Below are positions 23,922 to 34,829 of a stretch of 64,000 nucleotides of DNA, piece by piece. Position numbers and translations under genes: made by a program. The DNA is taken from contig JAAOMT010000602.1 in NCBI GenBank assembly GCA_016748015.1, forward strand, positions 1,502,054-1,566,053, given 5' to 3'. How positions within the stretch are numbered: the first letter of the stretch is position 1; every line of letters starts with the position of its first letter. This DNA comes from Geosiphon pyriformis (Eukaryota; Glomeromycota; Glomeromycetes; Archaeosporales; Geosiphonaceae). Under the pieces are notes generated by a model. The model made no database searches and was not told the DNA's origin. It saw only the letters and a program-made list of their open reading frames with translations.

Positions 23922-24806
23922 TATTACAGGTAATTATTTAGGGTCTTAAATCAAATAACAAACCTGTAACTTGGTGCTCAATTGATATAATGGTGTTGAT
24001 AATGTTGGTTTCTGAAGGTTTTGTTGTGAAGTTCTTTGTATAATAGACAGAAATTCAATAGTTGTTTTCAGTAGCCTCCCAGAATTGCAATTCTATCCAA
24101 TTTCTTTCTCAGCGTGGTGGCCAGTAATCTAGCAGAGATATTTTTTTGGTAAGTTATCCTTAAATTATCAAACTTTATACTCTTCTTTTGAGATCTTTTA
24201 CCAGACTATCCTTGACATCAATAATTCAGTGTTTTTCTTTTTAATCAATTAGTAAAACAAAAAAATAACAAAAGAAAATGAAAAGAAAATAAAATAAAGA
24301 AAATAAAGAAATAAGCCAAGACAATAAGTATTAGTATCCTGTTAATAGCTGTGATCAAGAGCTATTGTTCTAGTGTGGTTAAGTATTAATTACTATTAAC
24401 ATAAAGTGTTGATAGTGAAGAGTAAATTGAAATAGTGAATAATTATTTATTGATATTTTGTGAATAGAAGGTTGCTTAAATCAAATCTAAACTAAGAGAT
24501 CTGTCTTTTCTTCTTCTAATGCTACTGCTATATATACATAATTGATGTTCTACAAAATCATTTATATTTCTGAGCAATGTGCTATGATTTTTTGAGTAAT
24601 GCTTATATTGTTGAGCAATGTGCCCTAATTTTCTAACATTGTTCCACATTGCTAAGCAATGTGTTGTGATTTTTAATATTGCTTTACATTGCTAAGCAAT
24701 GTGCCCTAATTTCTGACATTGCTCCACATTGCTAAACAATGTGCTCATGTGCTAACTACTACTTCCTTATTGGTCTGCTATATTTGTTTTCTTTTTATAA
24801 GTAACA
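23922..24806 (-). repeat. Gypsy 5' LTR (copy D)
   Basis: On the minus strand it starts TGTTACTTAT and ends CCTGTAATA (a mutated GTAACA). It has TATATATAG near 24527 as a promoter-like element, and U3 palindromic units of the type CATTGCTNAGCAATGTG between 24570 and 24745. The target duplication CCAG follows at 24807-24810, matching 11544-11547. Confidence 0.9.
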
Positions 24807-24810
24807 CCAG

Positions 24811-25819
24811 CTTAATACAAACTACTAAGAAAGCAAAGAGTGCAAAGATTCTGGTGAATACCAATCTCAAAAAATCTTCAATGTATTTAAATTGGACTGT
24901 GATTGTAAAAGAAATTCCAATTGAGATGTCAGCTGATGCTGTGCATACTGCAATGTCTGAATATGGTTTGGTAGTGTTGATCAAGATGCAACTAGTTGGA
25001 TTATGGCAAAAAGCAGTAGTCAAATTTGGTAAGACTAAACAGACTGACTTGATTGCAGCTTGTTAGTTTATCCTGATTGGAAAGAATGCAATATGTATGG
25101 CCAGGACTGATCAAAACAAAAAATTATAGAATACTAAGAATCTTTATAGAGCACTGTTCTATACTCTGCCAATAAGAACAAATGCTTATGACATCTGGGA
25201 TTTTATTGGTTTTGTAGGTGAAAAAACATGTGCAATTAATCATCATCCTATCATGTATGCCTGGATCAGATGTGCTGTTGTTTGTTTTGACTTGGCTGAG
25301 TCTTTGAATGCTGTCATGGGAACCATACCAGTAGTAAGGGGTGCTTATTTTCACTGGTCTCATCTTGTTTCTGCTGTGTATGCCAAGTGTGGAAAATCTG
25401 GTCATATATCTTTGGACTGTGTTTTTGGTAGAAAATTTTCTTCTGGTGGCTTGTCTTACAAAGTTTTTTCAGATGCTAATAAAAGCAGGCTGGCTGCCAT
25501 TTATGCCAAATATTTAGCTCTGGTAGCCCATTTTGTTTCTTTTGGTGGTGTTTCTTGGACACAGATTGCTAATAAGTTATCTTTCCTATCTTTCTTTTTA
25601 AATAATAGTTTAGTTAGTTTTGGTTTCTCTTTGAAGAAAAAACCTATTCCACTGGTGTCTGTGAAATTGAATAACAGATTTGCCACTCTTGAGTGCAGTT
25701 TTACTAATCTCACAGAGCAAGTTAATAAGCTGGCTAAGAAGTTGGATGCATTTGGGCCAACAGTTTTTCAGCCTAGTTCTGGATGTCAACCATTAGTGAT
25801 CCTTTTATCACAAAATTAA
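24811..25819 (+). pseudogene. LINE II ORF1, 3' part
   Basis: Continues ORF1 after the gypsy insertion (LIQTTKKAKSAKIL). Next comes an RRM-like stretch (WTVIVKEIPIEMSADAV), one stop at about 25064-25066, and FIGFVGEKTCAINHHP. A CCHC zinc knuckle CAKCGKSGHISLDC follows at about 25384-25425, and the C-terminal part ends at 25819 (VILLSQN). The pieces 24719-25066 and 25253-25819 share one frame. RNA-binding ORF1 proteins of this layout package LINE RNA. Confidence 0.8.
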
Positions 25820-26010
25820 AGAGTGAATATAGTAATGAGTAAAAGTTTAAGTGTGGTCATTAGTAGTAAAACTGTTGCAAGAGCAGTGAGTTTTAATCTA
25901 TTAGTGGTCTCAAAACTGAAAGATACTTTAAACAATTTAATTAAAACATTAATGGACTTTTCAGCCAGAATGAAGAATACTGGTGTAAGTTCTGGCAATA
26001 ATTTCTTTCA

Positions 26011-29000
26011 ATGACTGTTCTCATTTGGAAAATAGCTATGTGTAATGTTAAAGGCATAAATAATGTTGCTAAACAAGTAGACATTGTTTGATTGCACAAA
26101 GATATAAACAATTTGATTTTGATTTTTACAGAAACAAAGCTGAAAGGGAAGGTTTGTTTATAGATTACTAATAAGTTTGATAGTGTTTAGATTTTCACTT
26201 CTGGTTTGAATTCTGGTTACATGGGCTTTAAGGTTGCAATTGTCATGAATGCTTTTTTGGCTAGACATATATGTAAAATTTTTGAGATGTCTGGTCAGCT
26301 CTTTTTTTTTAGGTTACTCTTTAAAAATAAACTCTCTGTTTCAATTTTGGGGCTTTATGCTGATGTTTCTTCTACAGTTCAGTTCTTTTAAGCTGGTAAT
26401 ATCAATTCTTTGATTGCAAAAGCTGTGAATGAATCTTTTTTTGTTATCTTGGACAGCAATTTTAATAAAAATGGTTTCTACAGGTGTGCCAGTTTTAAGA
26501 AATGCTTTAATTTAGGTTAGGTTAATTTCTTGAATGGGAGTTTGTTTGTAAAGGTGCTGATATGGGCTAGTTCTAAAAGTATTACAAAAACAATTGACTA
26601 TGTGCTTATTTTTTTTAACCTGGTTAATGCATTGGTAGGTCATAATATGCTTTTAATTAAGGAATATTTTGACACTGATTATTAAGCTGTCTTTGTTTCT
26701 GTAAGATTGGACAGTTTGTTGGATGTGCATTTGAATTTTTTACACAAGCAGGCAAATATAAACTATTGAAAGTTTGATGTTAAAAATGCTAATGAGGTGA
26801 AATAGAGTAAATTTAAGAATACTACAACAGCAAATACAGCAATGTTTTCTGATGACTTTGCTACATTTAGGCAATTCTCTAATTTGAATGCAATGTGGGA
26901 TGTAGTTTGCAAAGTTGTTACTCTTTCAGCTAATGAGATATTCAAAAAAATGCAGTTTAAAGATTTTAATAGTGTCTTTACCAAAAAATCTTCTAGGTTT
27001 TACAAGTTGGACCAAAAAGCATGAGGTGATTTTTGATATCTCTGATAATTGGTCTCGCCAATATCAGTCTTTGGGTTATGTTTTTAATAATGTCTTTTCT
27101 GATGTAATGTGTTTGATTAGTTTTGATGAAATGTTCAATGTAATTTCAAGTCTGTCTGATGGAAAAATGGCCAGTTTGTTTGGTATCTCAAATGAATTGT
27201 GAATACACTATAATAATTTGGTTTTGAATATGCTTTTGGTGCTTTTGAATTTGTGTTTAATTTGTGAATCAGTATCTGAGCTTTGGAGAAAAGCTTGGGT
27301 TTTGATGATTTCCAAGCCATATGAGTAAAAGAATGTTCTTATAAATACTTATCTTATTGCTTTAATTAAGACAGCTTGCAAAATCCTTTTCAAAATTCTT
27401 TCAGACAAGATTTTTTCTGCTTGTAATGCTTTTGAGGTTCTTTAAGAAGATAACTTTTCTATTTTAAAAGATACAACAACACAGTTTCCTATTTTTGCCA
27501 TTAGTTCTGTAGTCAAAAACATCTTAGAAAAAAACTGGGAACTGTGACTTGTTTTGTAGGATATACATAAGACCTATAATTCTGTTGGGTGGGAACATCT
27601 CAGAAAAAATTTGGTTAAGATCAAAATATGCAGCAGGTTCATTAAATTTTTTGGTAGCATTCACAATAGTCATGTCAACAAAGTGATGATAGACTTTGGT
27701 TTGACTGATGAATATCAGATTTATAATGGATTAGATCAAAGAAAAGTTTTCTCACCTTTTCTTTGACACATATTCTATGATCTGCTTTTATGTAAGGTCA
27801 AGAAATAAAAGAGCATGTGTGGTTACAGATTGAATTCTTATTTTGTTGCTAAGACTGGCCAAGTAGAATTTTAGACTGAGATAATATTCTTTCTTGCTGC
27901 TAGTGCTTTTGTCAATAATACAATCTGGATTGGTAGTAGCCAAACTGCTATACAATACATTTTCAATGTTACTAGTGAATTTTTTCAGTTCAATGACATT
28001 TCAATTAATAATAACAAGACTATAGCCATTCTTATTAACTATTTTTATCACTAAAAAAGAGAAATCTTATTGCTATTTGGGCATTTTTTTATCTTCTGAG
28101 GGTTTGTTGAAGCCCAGTTTGACTAAGGCTTATTTGGATGTCTGGGTTTTTACCAATTTAGTTTTGAAGAAAGCAATCTTTAATAAGCAGTTTGTATATT
28201 TGGTGTCTGCAGTTCTTTATCTTATTATCAGTTATAGAATTCAATTCAGTTATATTTTTATTGGCATATGTAATAAATATAACACTCTAATTCATAGGAG
28301 TTTAAAGTCTAAATTTGGTTTGTTGCTTGATTTTTCTAATGACACTATTCATCATTCTTCTCTATATGATCTGAAAACATTTGAACAAATTCAGGCTAAG
28401 AGCAAATCAGCTGGTACTGTTTTCTTTGCAAACTCTGTTGGGATTTTGGGTTAGCTGTTTTCTCACAGATTCCATAATCTGCAAGTTTTTAGCTGGCATC
28501 TGCTTCATTCTTTGCAGTTTTCAGTTAATATTAAAGTCAATCTTTTGAATAATTTTTTGGCAGGTGTGGTCCATATTTTTTCTGAATGTGATTTGTCTTT
28601 GGATGTCCCTATGGCTAATGCTTTTAGGTTTCAGAGTAGGACTCCCATGTCTCTTGTTTTTGGTGATTCAAATTATTTTAAATATCTTTTTTCATTTTAA
28701 CATTATAGGATTGGCTTTGTGGAACAGCTTTGTAACTGTAAGGGCACTGTTTTTAATTAGAAGATGTTCAAACAGTAAAAGTGATTGGACTCTTATGGCC
28801 TAGTTTCTGTTTAGTTTAAGCTCTCTGTTTGTTTTTTTTGTGATGTAATTTCTTTTTCTGTCTACTTTCCACCTTTGGGTGGCTGTAGCTCTTTAAACAT
28901 TCTTAAGTCTCATGAGTTTAAGGTCATTTGTGATGGTCTTTTGGGTACTAAAGCAGATCAACTTTCAGTTTATATGAATGAATTTTTATGTGATTTGAGA

Positions 29001-30250
29001 ACTTTGGACATGAAGGCTGGTGCTGCAGCTTTTTTCAAAAATGTAGATTTGGGTTTGAGTGTTGAGATTTTTGGTTTAATGTCTTCTATTATGGCAAGTT
29101 GCAGGCCATTGTATTGGTTTTTAAATGTATTCTTTCATCTTTTTTAGTTAACTTATATTTGGACAGCCAAACTGCTATAGATAGTTGCAGGTTAGAATTG
29201 AGTTTGGTTTGTCCAGATTTCAGAAATTATTGTTGGTTCAAATGCTACCACATTGTGAATATTATCTGATGCAAAAATTTGAATGTTAATTAACATAAGG
29301 TTAAGGATTACTCAGGTGTTACAGGTAATAAATGTGCTGATATGCTTGCCAAGACTGCCACTCTCTTTAGTTAGCATCTTTTATATTTGGTTGGTAAGCA
29401 TTATATTAGGGCTGGTAGTAATGTTGTTTTTGACAATTCTAAACATTTCATTTGTGAAGTTTTTCAGTTAGTTTTTTGTGTGTGTTGAGAAGTTGGCTTT
29501 GGTTCTCAGGTTGTGTCAGATAGTTTATATATGGATGTTAATTGGTTTAGATCATCTTTGGTATGACATTCTGACTCTCATATGGCTGCTGGTTTCATCA
29601 GCAAATGTTCTGCTGGGTCCTACACATATCTTATGAAAGCTCTATATTATTGGCTACCTGTCATTTTGTGTAAGCAGCTATATAACAAGTGCTATCCCAG
29701 TGTGGTATTTTGTTTTATAATAAAATAGAGGTTTCAAACCATGCTTTTTTTTGTGTTTTTGATGCTGCTGGTTGTACTCAGTTATTGAATGTTTATATAA
29801 CTGCTTGGAGAGTACTTTCTGGTTTTCTTCACTCTGCTTTTTGTGTTTTACAATTGTTATTCATCTGTGTTTCTAATATTGTCATTAGTGTGGTTCTGTA
29901 TAAGGGCTTTGTTTTCAATAACTGGTATCATAAGTCCTGTTTCTGTTTTCAAGAATTCCAAGGTAGCAAGTCAGAATATTATTGATTTTGTGCATGAGTT
30001 TTGTCTGGCTTTCTAGGACAAATTTTGGTTGGTTTGTACTAAATACAGAGCTTTTATGGAGAAGAATAGGTTGATCCCACATGGTAGATCTATTTTTGTT
30101 TTAGTATTTGGGCTTTTTTTAATGCTTTCAACTGGTGTAGTCAAATTATTGGATATAGCTGAAGTTATTAATGTTAGTTTTGGATTTCATGAATCTTGTT
30201 TGTTTTTTTTGGGTATAGGGAATATGGTTTCTGTTTATATAGGTGGTTAA
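26011..30250 (+). pseudogene. LINE II ORF2: endonuclease, reverse transcriptase, RNase H
   Basis: Begins at the ATG at 26011, 192 bp after ORF1. An apurinic-type endonuclease is visible from IFTETKLKGK (about 26128), through SGYMGFKVAIVMN, to ILDSNFNKNGF (26450). The reverse transcriptase has ISNELW (27190), IALIKTACKILFKILSDK (27355), LVLQDIHKTYNSVGWEHL (27550) and GLDQRKVFSPFL; the catalytic box reads AFVNNTIW near 27907, where other LINEs have FVDD. RNase H covers about 28960-29360, followed by a C-terminal block with THLMKAL-like YTYLMKALYYWLPVI (29618). The end is ISFGFHE-like near 30190-30250. Numerous stops; inactive. Confidence 0.85.
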
Positions 30251-30599
30251 TATTGTTCTGTCTGGTTTGAGTAACTGGTCATGTGTAAAAAATACATGAT
30301 TTACACTTAGTTTAGATTAATTGTATAATGTATTGTACTAGGTAGTGTTTGGACTTTACTCATTAAACATGTAAAAAAAATAAAAAAAATTAGTTTTTAT
30401 AGAAATCTCTTTACATAAAAAATTTTGTTCAATTTTTAAACATAAAACAAATTAGTCAAGTATTTTTATATTAATATTTTATTTAATTGTCCACAAAAAA
30501 TACAAGAAATCTAAATTATACAAATCCAAGTTAGCTAAAAAAACATTTATCAAAAAAGCAATTAAAAAGCACATGAAAAATTTTTGTTCTAATAAAAAA

Positions 30600-33500
30600 G
30601 GCATAATAAAAAATGTTCTAGACTAGTCATTTTGCAAAATAGTTTTAAAACACTTGATAATAAAGGATAAATTGGTTTTGAAACCAAAAAAAGTAAAACT
30701 TAGTGTTAACAAAATTATTAAAAATTAGACAAAAAAGCAAACTGTATCTCTGATAATGCTTAATCTTTGGATTTATCAATATATACTATTAGACTATATG
30801 AATAACAATATTTTTTTTAGAATAATAAAAAAGATCAGTATAAAGAAATTGCTTTTGGTAATTAGTAGTCTATCTAATAATAAAGCTGTTAAATTGTCTG
30901 ATATCTCCAATAAACTTTGAAAGCATAGTAGTAATAAAGTGATAGAGTTTTTTTGGAATTGTTGAATTTATGTTTATCTCTTGGTAACATTTTTGTTTTA
31001 TGAAAGAAAATTTGGGTTTTAATAATTTTCAAGTCATAATTAAGATAAAATTTTAACAAATACCTAATCTATTGCTTTAATTAAGACAGCCAAAAAAATT
31101 TTCTTAAAGATTTTATCTGATTAAATCTCAACTACATATAACAAGTTTGATGTTTTATGTAGTAATAGTTTTTTAGTATTAAAAAATATTTCAATTTAGT
31201 CTTTTGTGTTTGCTGTTGGGTCTATAATTAAAGATGTTTTGGAAAAAAATAAAAAAATTTGGTTGGTCTTGCAAAATATACACAAAATATATGACTTAAT
31301 TAGATGGCATCATCTAAGGGCTAGTTTTCAATAAATCAAAATGTATAATTAGTTTTTTAACAACATATATAAGAGTAGAATCAATAAGAGATAATTAATT
31401 TTGGACTCTTAAATAGCTATAAAGTACATAATAAGTTGGATTAAAAAGAAGTTTTCTCATCTTTTCTTTGAAAAATTTTTATAATCCACTATTATATAAA
31501 GTTAAGAGGCATAAACATTTGTTCAAATATTGAATTTTTTATGATTAATGATATTTTAATCAATAATAAAAAGATAATAACTATTTTTATCAACCAAAGC
31601 ATTAAAGTTGCTTCTTTAAAAATCAGTGGCTTGCTAATTTTTATTGTTAAGAGAAATGAAACACACAAATATTTAAGTATCTTTTTGTTGACTAAAGAAT
31701 TGTTTAAGTCAAGTTTAGTTAAAACTTATTCTGATGTCTGATTTTTTGTAAATATAGTGCTCAAAAAAGCCATTATGAATAAATAACGTTTTTATCTAAT
31801 ATTGGCTGTTTTGTAGCCCATAATTTGCTATAAATTTCAGTTTAGTTTTATCTTGTTAAGTGTGTATTATAAATAGAACATTATAATTAGAAAAAGTTTT
31901 AAGTTTAAGACTGATCTGCCACATAACTTTCTTAGTAAGATATTGTATTACTTATTTTTATATGGCTTGAAATTGTTTAAACAAATATAAACTAAAACCA
32001 AATTAGTATTAGTGGTGTTTTTTGCCAATTTTCTAGGCATTCTTAAATAGTTGTTTGATCATAAACATTTGAATTTGCAGATTCTAAACTGGACTTTTTC
32101 AAATTTATTGTAATATTTTATCAAGTTACATGTTAGTCTTATCAACAATTTTTTGGTAAAAGTGGTGAAAATTTTTTTGGTTAATGATTTATCTTTAAAT
32201 AACAAGCTGTTTAGTGTATTTTACAGTTCTGAAAAATTTTTAATATTAAATATTTTGGAAAAATCTTTGTATTATAATTCAGTTTACTTTTTAAAAAGAT
32301 TTAGTGTGGTTTTTAATAATAGAATCTTGGACAAATATAATAATATAATAAATTAAAAAACATTTTATCATTAAAAAAAACTAAATTCCAAAAGTTCTGT
32401 ACTATTTTGGTTCAAGTTAACTTTAAAGTTTTTTTGTGATAATACTTTTCTAATAATTAATTCTGATTATACCAATGGATCTGATGGGTTAAGTGTTTTG
32501 AAATCTAATAAGTTTTTTGATATTCATGAATATTTATATAAGATTTGAACAGATACTATTAAAGTATACATTAATAGATTATTAAAAAATTTGAATTCTG
32601 TAAAAATGGCTTGTAAAACTGCAACATATTTTTTGACATTGTTATAGTAATTCTTTGAAATCTTAAATCAAGTTACAAACCTATAACTTGGTGTTTAATA
32701 GCTGATATGAATATTAGTATCTAAAAATTTTGGTATTTAAAAATTTTGGTTAAGTTCTTTGTATAATGGACAGAGATTCAATAATGTTTTATCTGTTACT
32801 TTTTAGAATCACAATTCCATCAGTTTTTTTTAGTGTAGTGGCTGGTAATTCTCTTGGTAAACTATTTTTAATTTCAATTATCTATCCTTATTTCTGGATT
32901 TTTTACTAGTGTTATATTCTAACATTAATACTTCTATGTATTAATCAATTAATAAACAACAAAAAAACAACTAAAGAAAAAGAAATAAAGAGAAATAAAG
33001 AAAATAAGCCAAGATGATAAAAAGTTAGTATTTTGTTAATAGTCATAATCAAGAGTTATTGTTCCAATGTGATCATATATTAGATACTATTAACATAAAG
33101 TATTAATAGTAAGGAGAGTAATTTAGATGGTAAATAATTATTTATTGATATTGATGATTCTAATTAAGATGTTTTTTAATGAAAAAATCTTGGTATTGAT
33201 TCTATCTTTTTTGCTTTTAACACTTTTGTTATATATACATAATTTGGATTTTATGAAATCATTTACATTCTTGAGTAATGTGCTATAATTTCTTAAGCAA
33301 TGCTTATATTGTTAAGCAATATGTTATAATTTTCTGATATTGTTTTACATTGCTAAGCAATATGCCATAATTCTTGACAATGTTCTACATTGCTAAGCAA
33401 TGTGCTTATGTGTTAACTACGATTTTTCTATTGGTTTATCTGTTTTTTTTACTATTTTTTTGTATGTTTTTTTCTATGAGTAATAATATTAAATATGAGA

Positions 33501-34825
33501 ATTAGCATTAAAATACATAATTTCTTAACATCCACAATAATTGAATTATAGACTGTTGCTCTGTTTTTGAAAAATGTCTTATCTTTTTATATAATAACTT
33601 TATATATAGATAATTAAGCTGTTATTAATATGTGTACTTTTAAGACTGGATTTAATACACTGAATTTTTGTAATTAATATTAAATAGAGAAAAGACTTAT
33701 TAATAATCTGATAAAAAACAAGAATTTTACTGTCAGATGAATTAAGATTAAAAACTATTTGAATATTTTGGACAATATTAAAACAGATTGAATATTAAGT
33801 AAGACTATAAACTCTTCCTTATTTTTGCCAAATAGAATTTATAAATGTTTTATTGTGGTCAAAAACATGGCTGTTTTTGGCTTTGTTTGTTACTTCATTT
33901 ATAATGTATATAAGTCTATATATTATGCTTATTAAAAAAATAGTCTTGGCTAAAATATGGTTTTAGGTAAATTAATTTAAAAGATAAATTAGTCATCTAT
34001 TATAAAAATATAACATTTTAATTTAAATATGTTTTTTGGTTTTATGAATAAAAAATCTTCCAATCTGCATATATATTAATAAAAACTGTACATGAATACT
34101 TGTTTATAATAGTCAAAAAGAGACTATATAATTAAAATATTATGTTTGTTATATGAAAAGATAGAATTTTTAAATCATGTTTTTATCTGTTCTAAGAATA
34201 TTGTTATTTGTGAAGAGATTTTGACTAAGCTTTTTGGCATCTGAGTTTATTTAGTAGGTGTCTGTACTTTTTTTTCTTCTGTTATATTAAAAACTCTTTT
34301 TTGATATTTAGTTAATATAAATTTATATGCTTTAATTTGTAAAAAATTTGTGCTAAAAAAATGGTATTTGAAAGCTATCATGGTTTTTGTTAACAGAAAG
34401 AAAGCTTTAAATATTGTGGTTGTTTTTATGAGACAGTTAGTAAAATTTTATTATTTAAAGATTTGGCTTATTAAATTAAAGTTTAAAGTAAATATAAAGA
34501 AAGTGAGTTTAATAAGTAATAAAAGTATAAAGTCTGGTCTGGCTGTTAGCTTGGTAGCTAGTTTATTAAATAATGTGATTTATCTTTTGAAGTTTATTAA
34601 ATTATTTGCTATTAGTTTTGGTAAACACAAACTGTATTTGTTTTTTTCTGACTTGAGTAATAATATAAAAGTTTATATAAATATATAGTATTATTTTGTC
34701 TGGCCTAAGTGAATAATTACATATAGAAAGCATATAAGTTGTATTTAGTTTAAGCTTCTTAGTTTAATTCTATGTATTAAATAGCAATTAGATTTTACTT
34801 ATTAAAATAAATAAATAAAAAATAT
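30600..34825 (+). mobile_element. LINE copy III, decayed, 5'-truncated, with internal solo LTR
   Basis: Plus-strand fragments of the same ORF2: LSNNKAVKLSDISNKL (30865-30915), IALIKTAKKIFLKILSD (31070-31120), WLVLQNIHKIYD (31260-31295), FISTKA-like RT end, then FLKRFSVVFNNRILDK (32290-32335). The RNase H domain is cut by LTR E and resumes with IIELQTVAL near 33540. The C-terminal segment ends near 34688 (YINI). The 3' tail GTATTATTTTGTCTGGCCTAAG and the AATAAATAAATAAA end near 34800-34825 match the other copies. It is more AT-rich and more broken than copy II. A 5' end near 30600 is approximate. Confidence 0.8.
32640..33485 (-). repeat. Solo LTR (copy E) inside LINE III RNase H
   Basis: On the plus strand it runs from TGTTATAGTAATTC to GAGTAATA. 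It is flanked by ACAT (32636-32639) and ATAT (33486-33489), a 4-bp target duplication with one C-to-T change. The LINE frame reads ATYFLTL before and ILNMRISIKIHNF after the LTR, consistent with a clean insertion in RNase H. U3 palindromic units (TTGCTAAGCAAT) lie at 33315-33410. Confidence 0.85.
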
Positions 34826-34829
34826 AATT

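Larger units (their letters stand above)
11548..24806 (-). mobile_element. Near full-length Ty3/gypsy retrotransposon with dUTPase and third ORF (element 3)
   Basis: Minus-strand order: 5' LTR D (23922-24806), primer-binding site (about 23902-23919), gag with CCHC knuckle, aspartic protease, Cys-rich segment, dUTPase, reverse transcriptase, RNase H, integrase, third ORF, polypurine tract (12416-12430), 3' LTR B (11548-12415). It is flanked by a perfect 4-bp duplication CCAG (11544-11547 and 24807-24810). The annotated length is inflated by a 2355-bp assembly artefact (overlap plus 20 N) and by a solo LTR inserted in RT; the intact element would be about 10.0 kb. All coding regions carry stops, so it is inactive. 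The domain order is that of Ty3/gypsy (RT before IN). Confidence 0.9.
10850..30390 (+). mobile_element. LINE copy II, near full length, split by a gypsy insertion
   Basis: A two-ORF non-LTR retrotransposon. ORF1 (CCHC zinc-knuckle protein) is split into 10975-11547 and 24811-25819; ORF2 (endonuclease, reverse transcriptase, RNase H) covers 26011-30250. The 3' end is a poly-A-like TAAAAAAAATAAAAAAAA near 30371-30390. The gypsy at 11548-24806 interrupts ORF1 with target duplication CCAG; removing the insertion and one CCAG restores the reading frame across the junction (SES then SLIQTT). The 5' end near 10850 is approximate. Frameshifts and stops show the LINE is dead. Confidence 0.85.
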
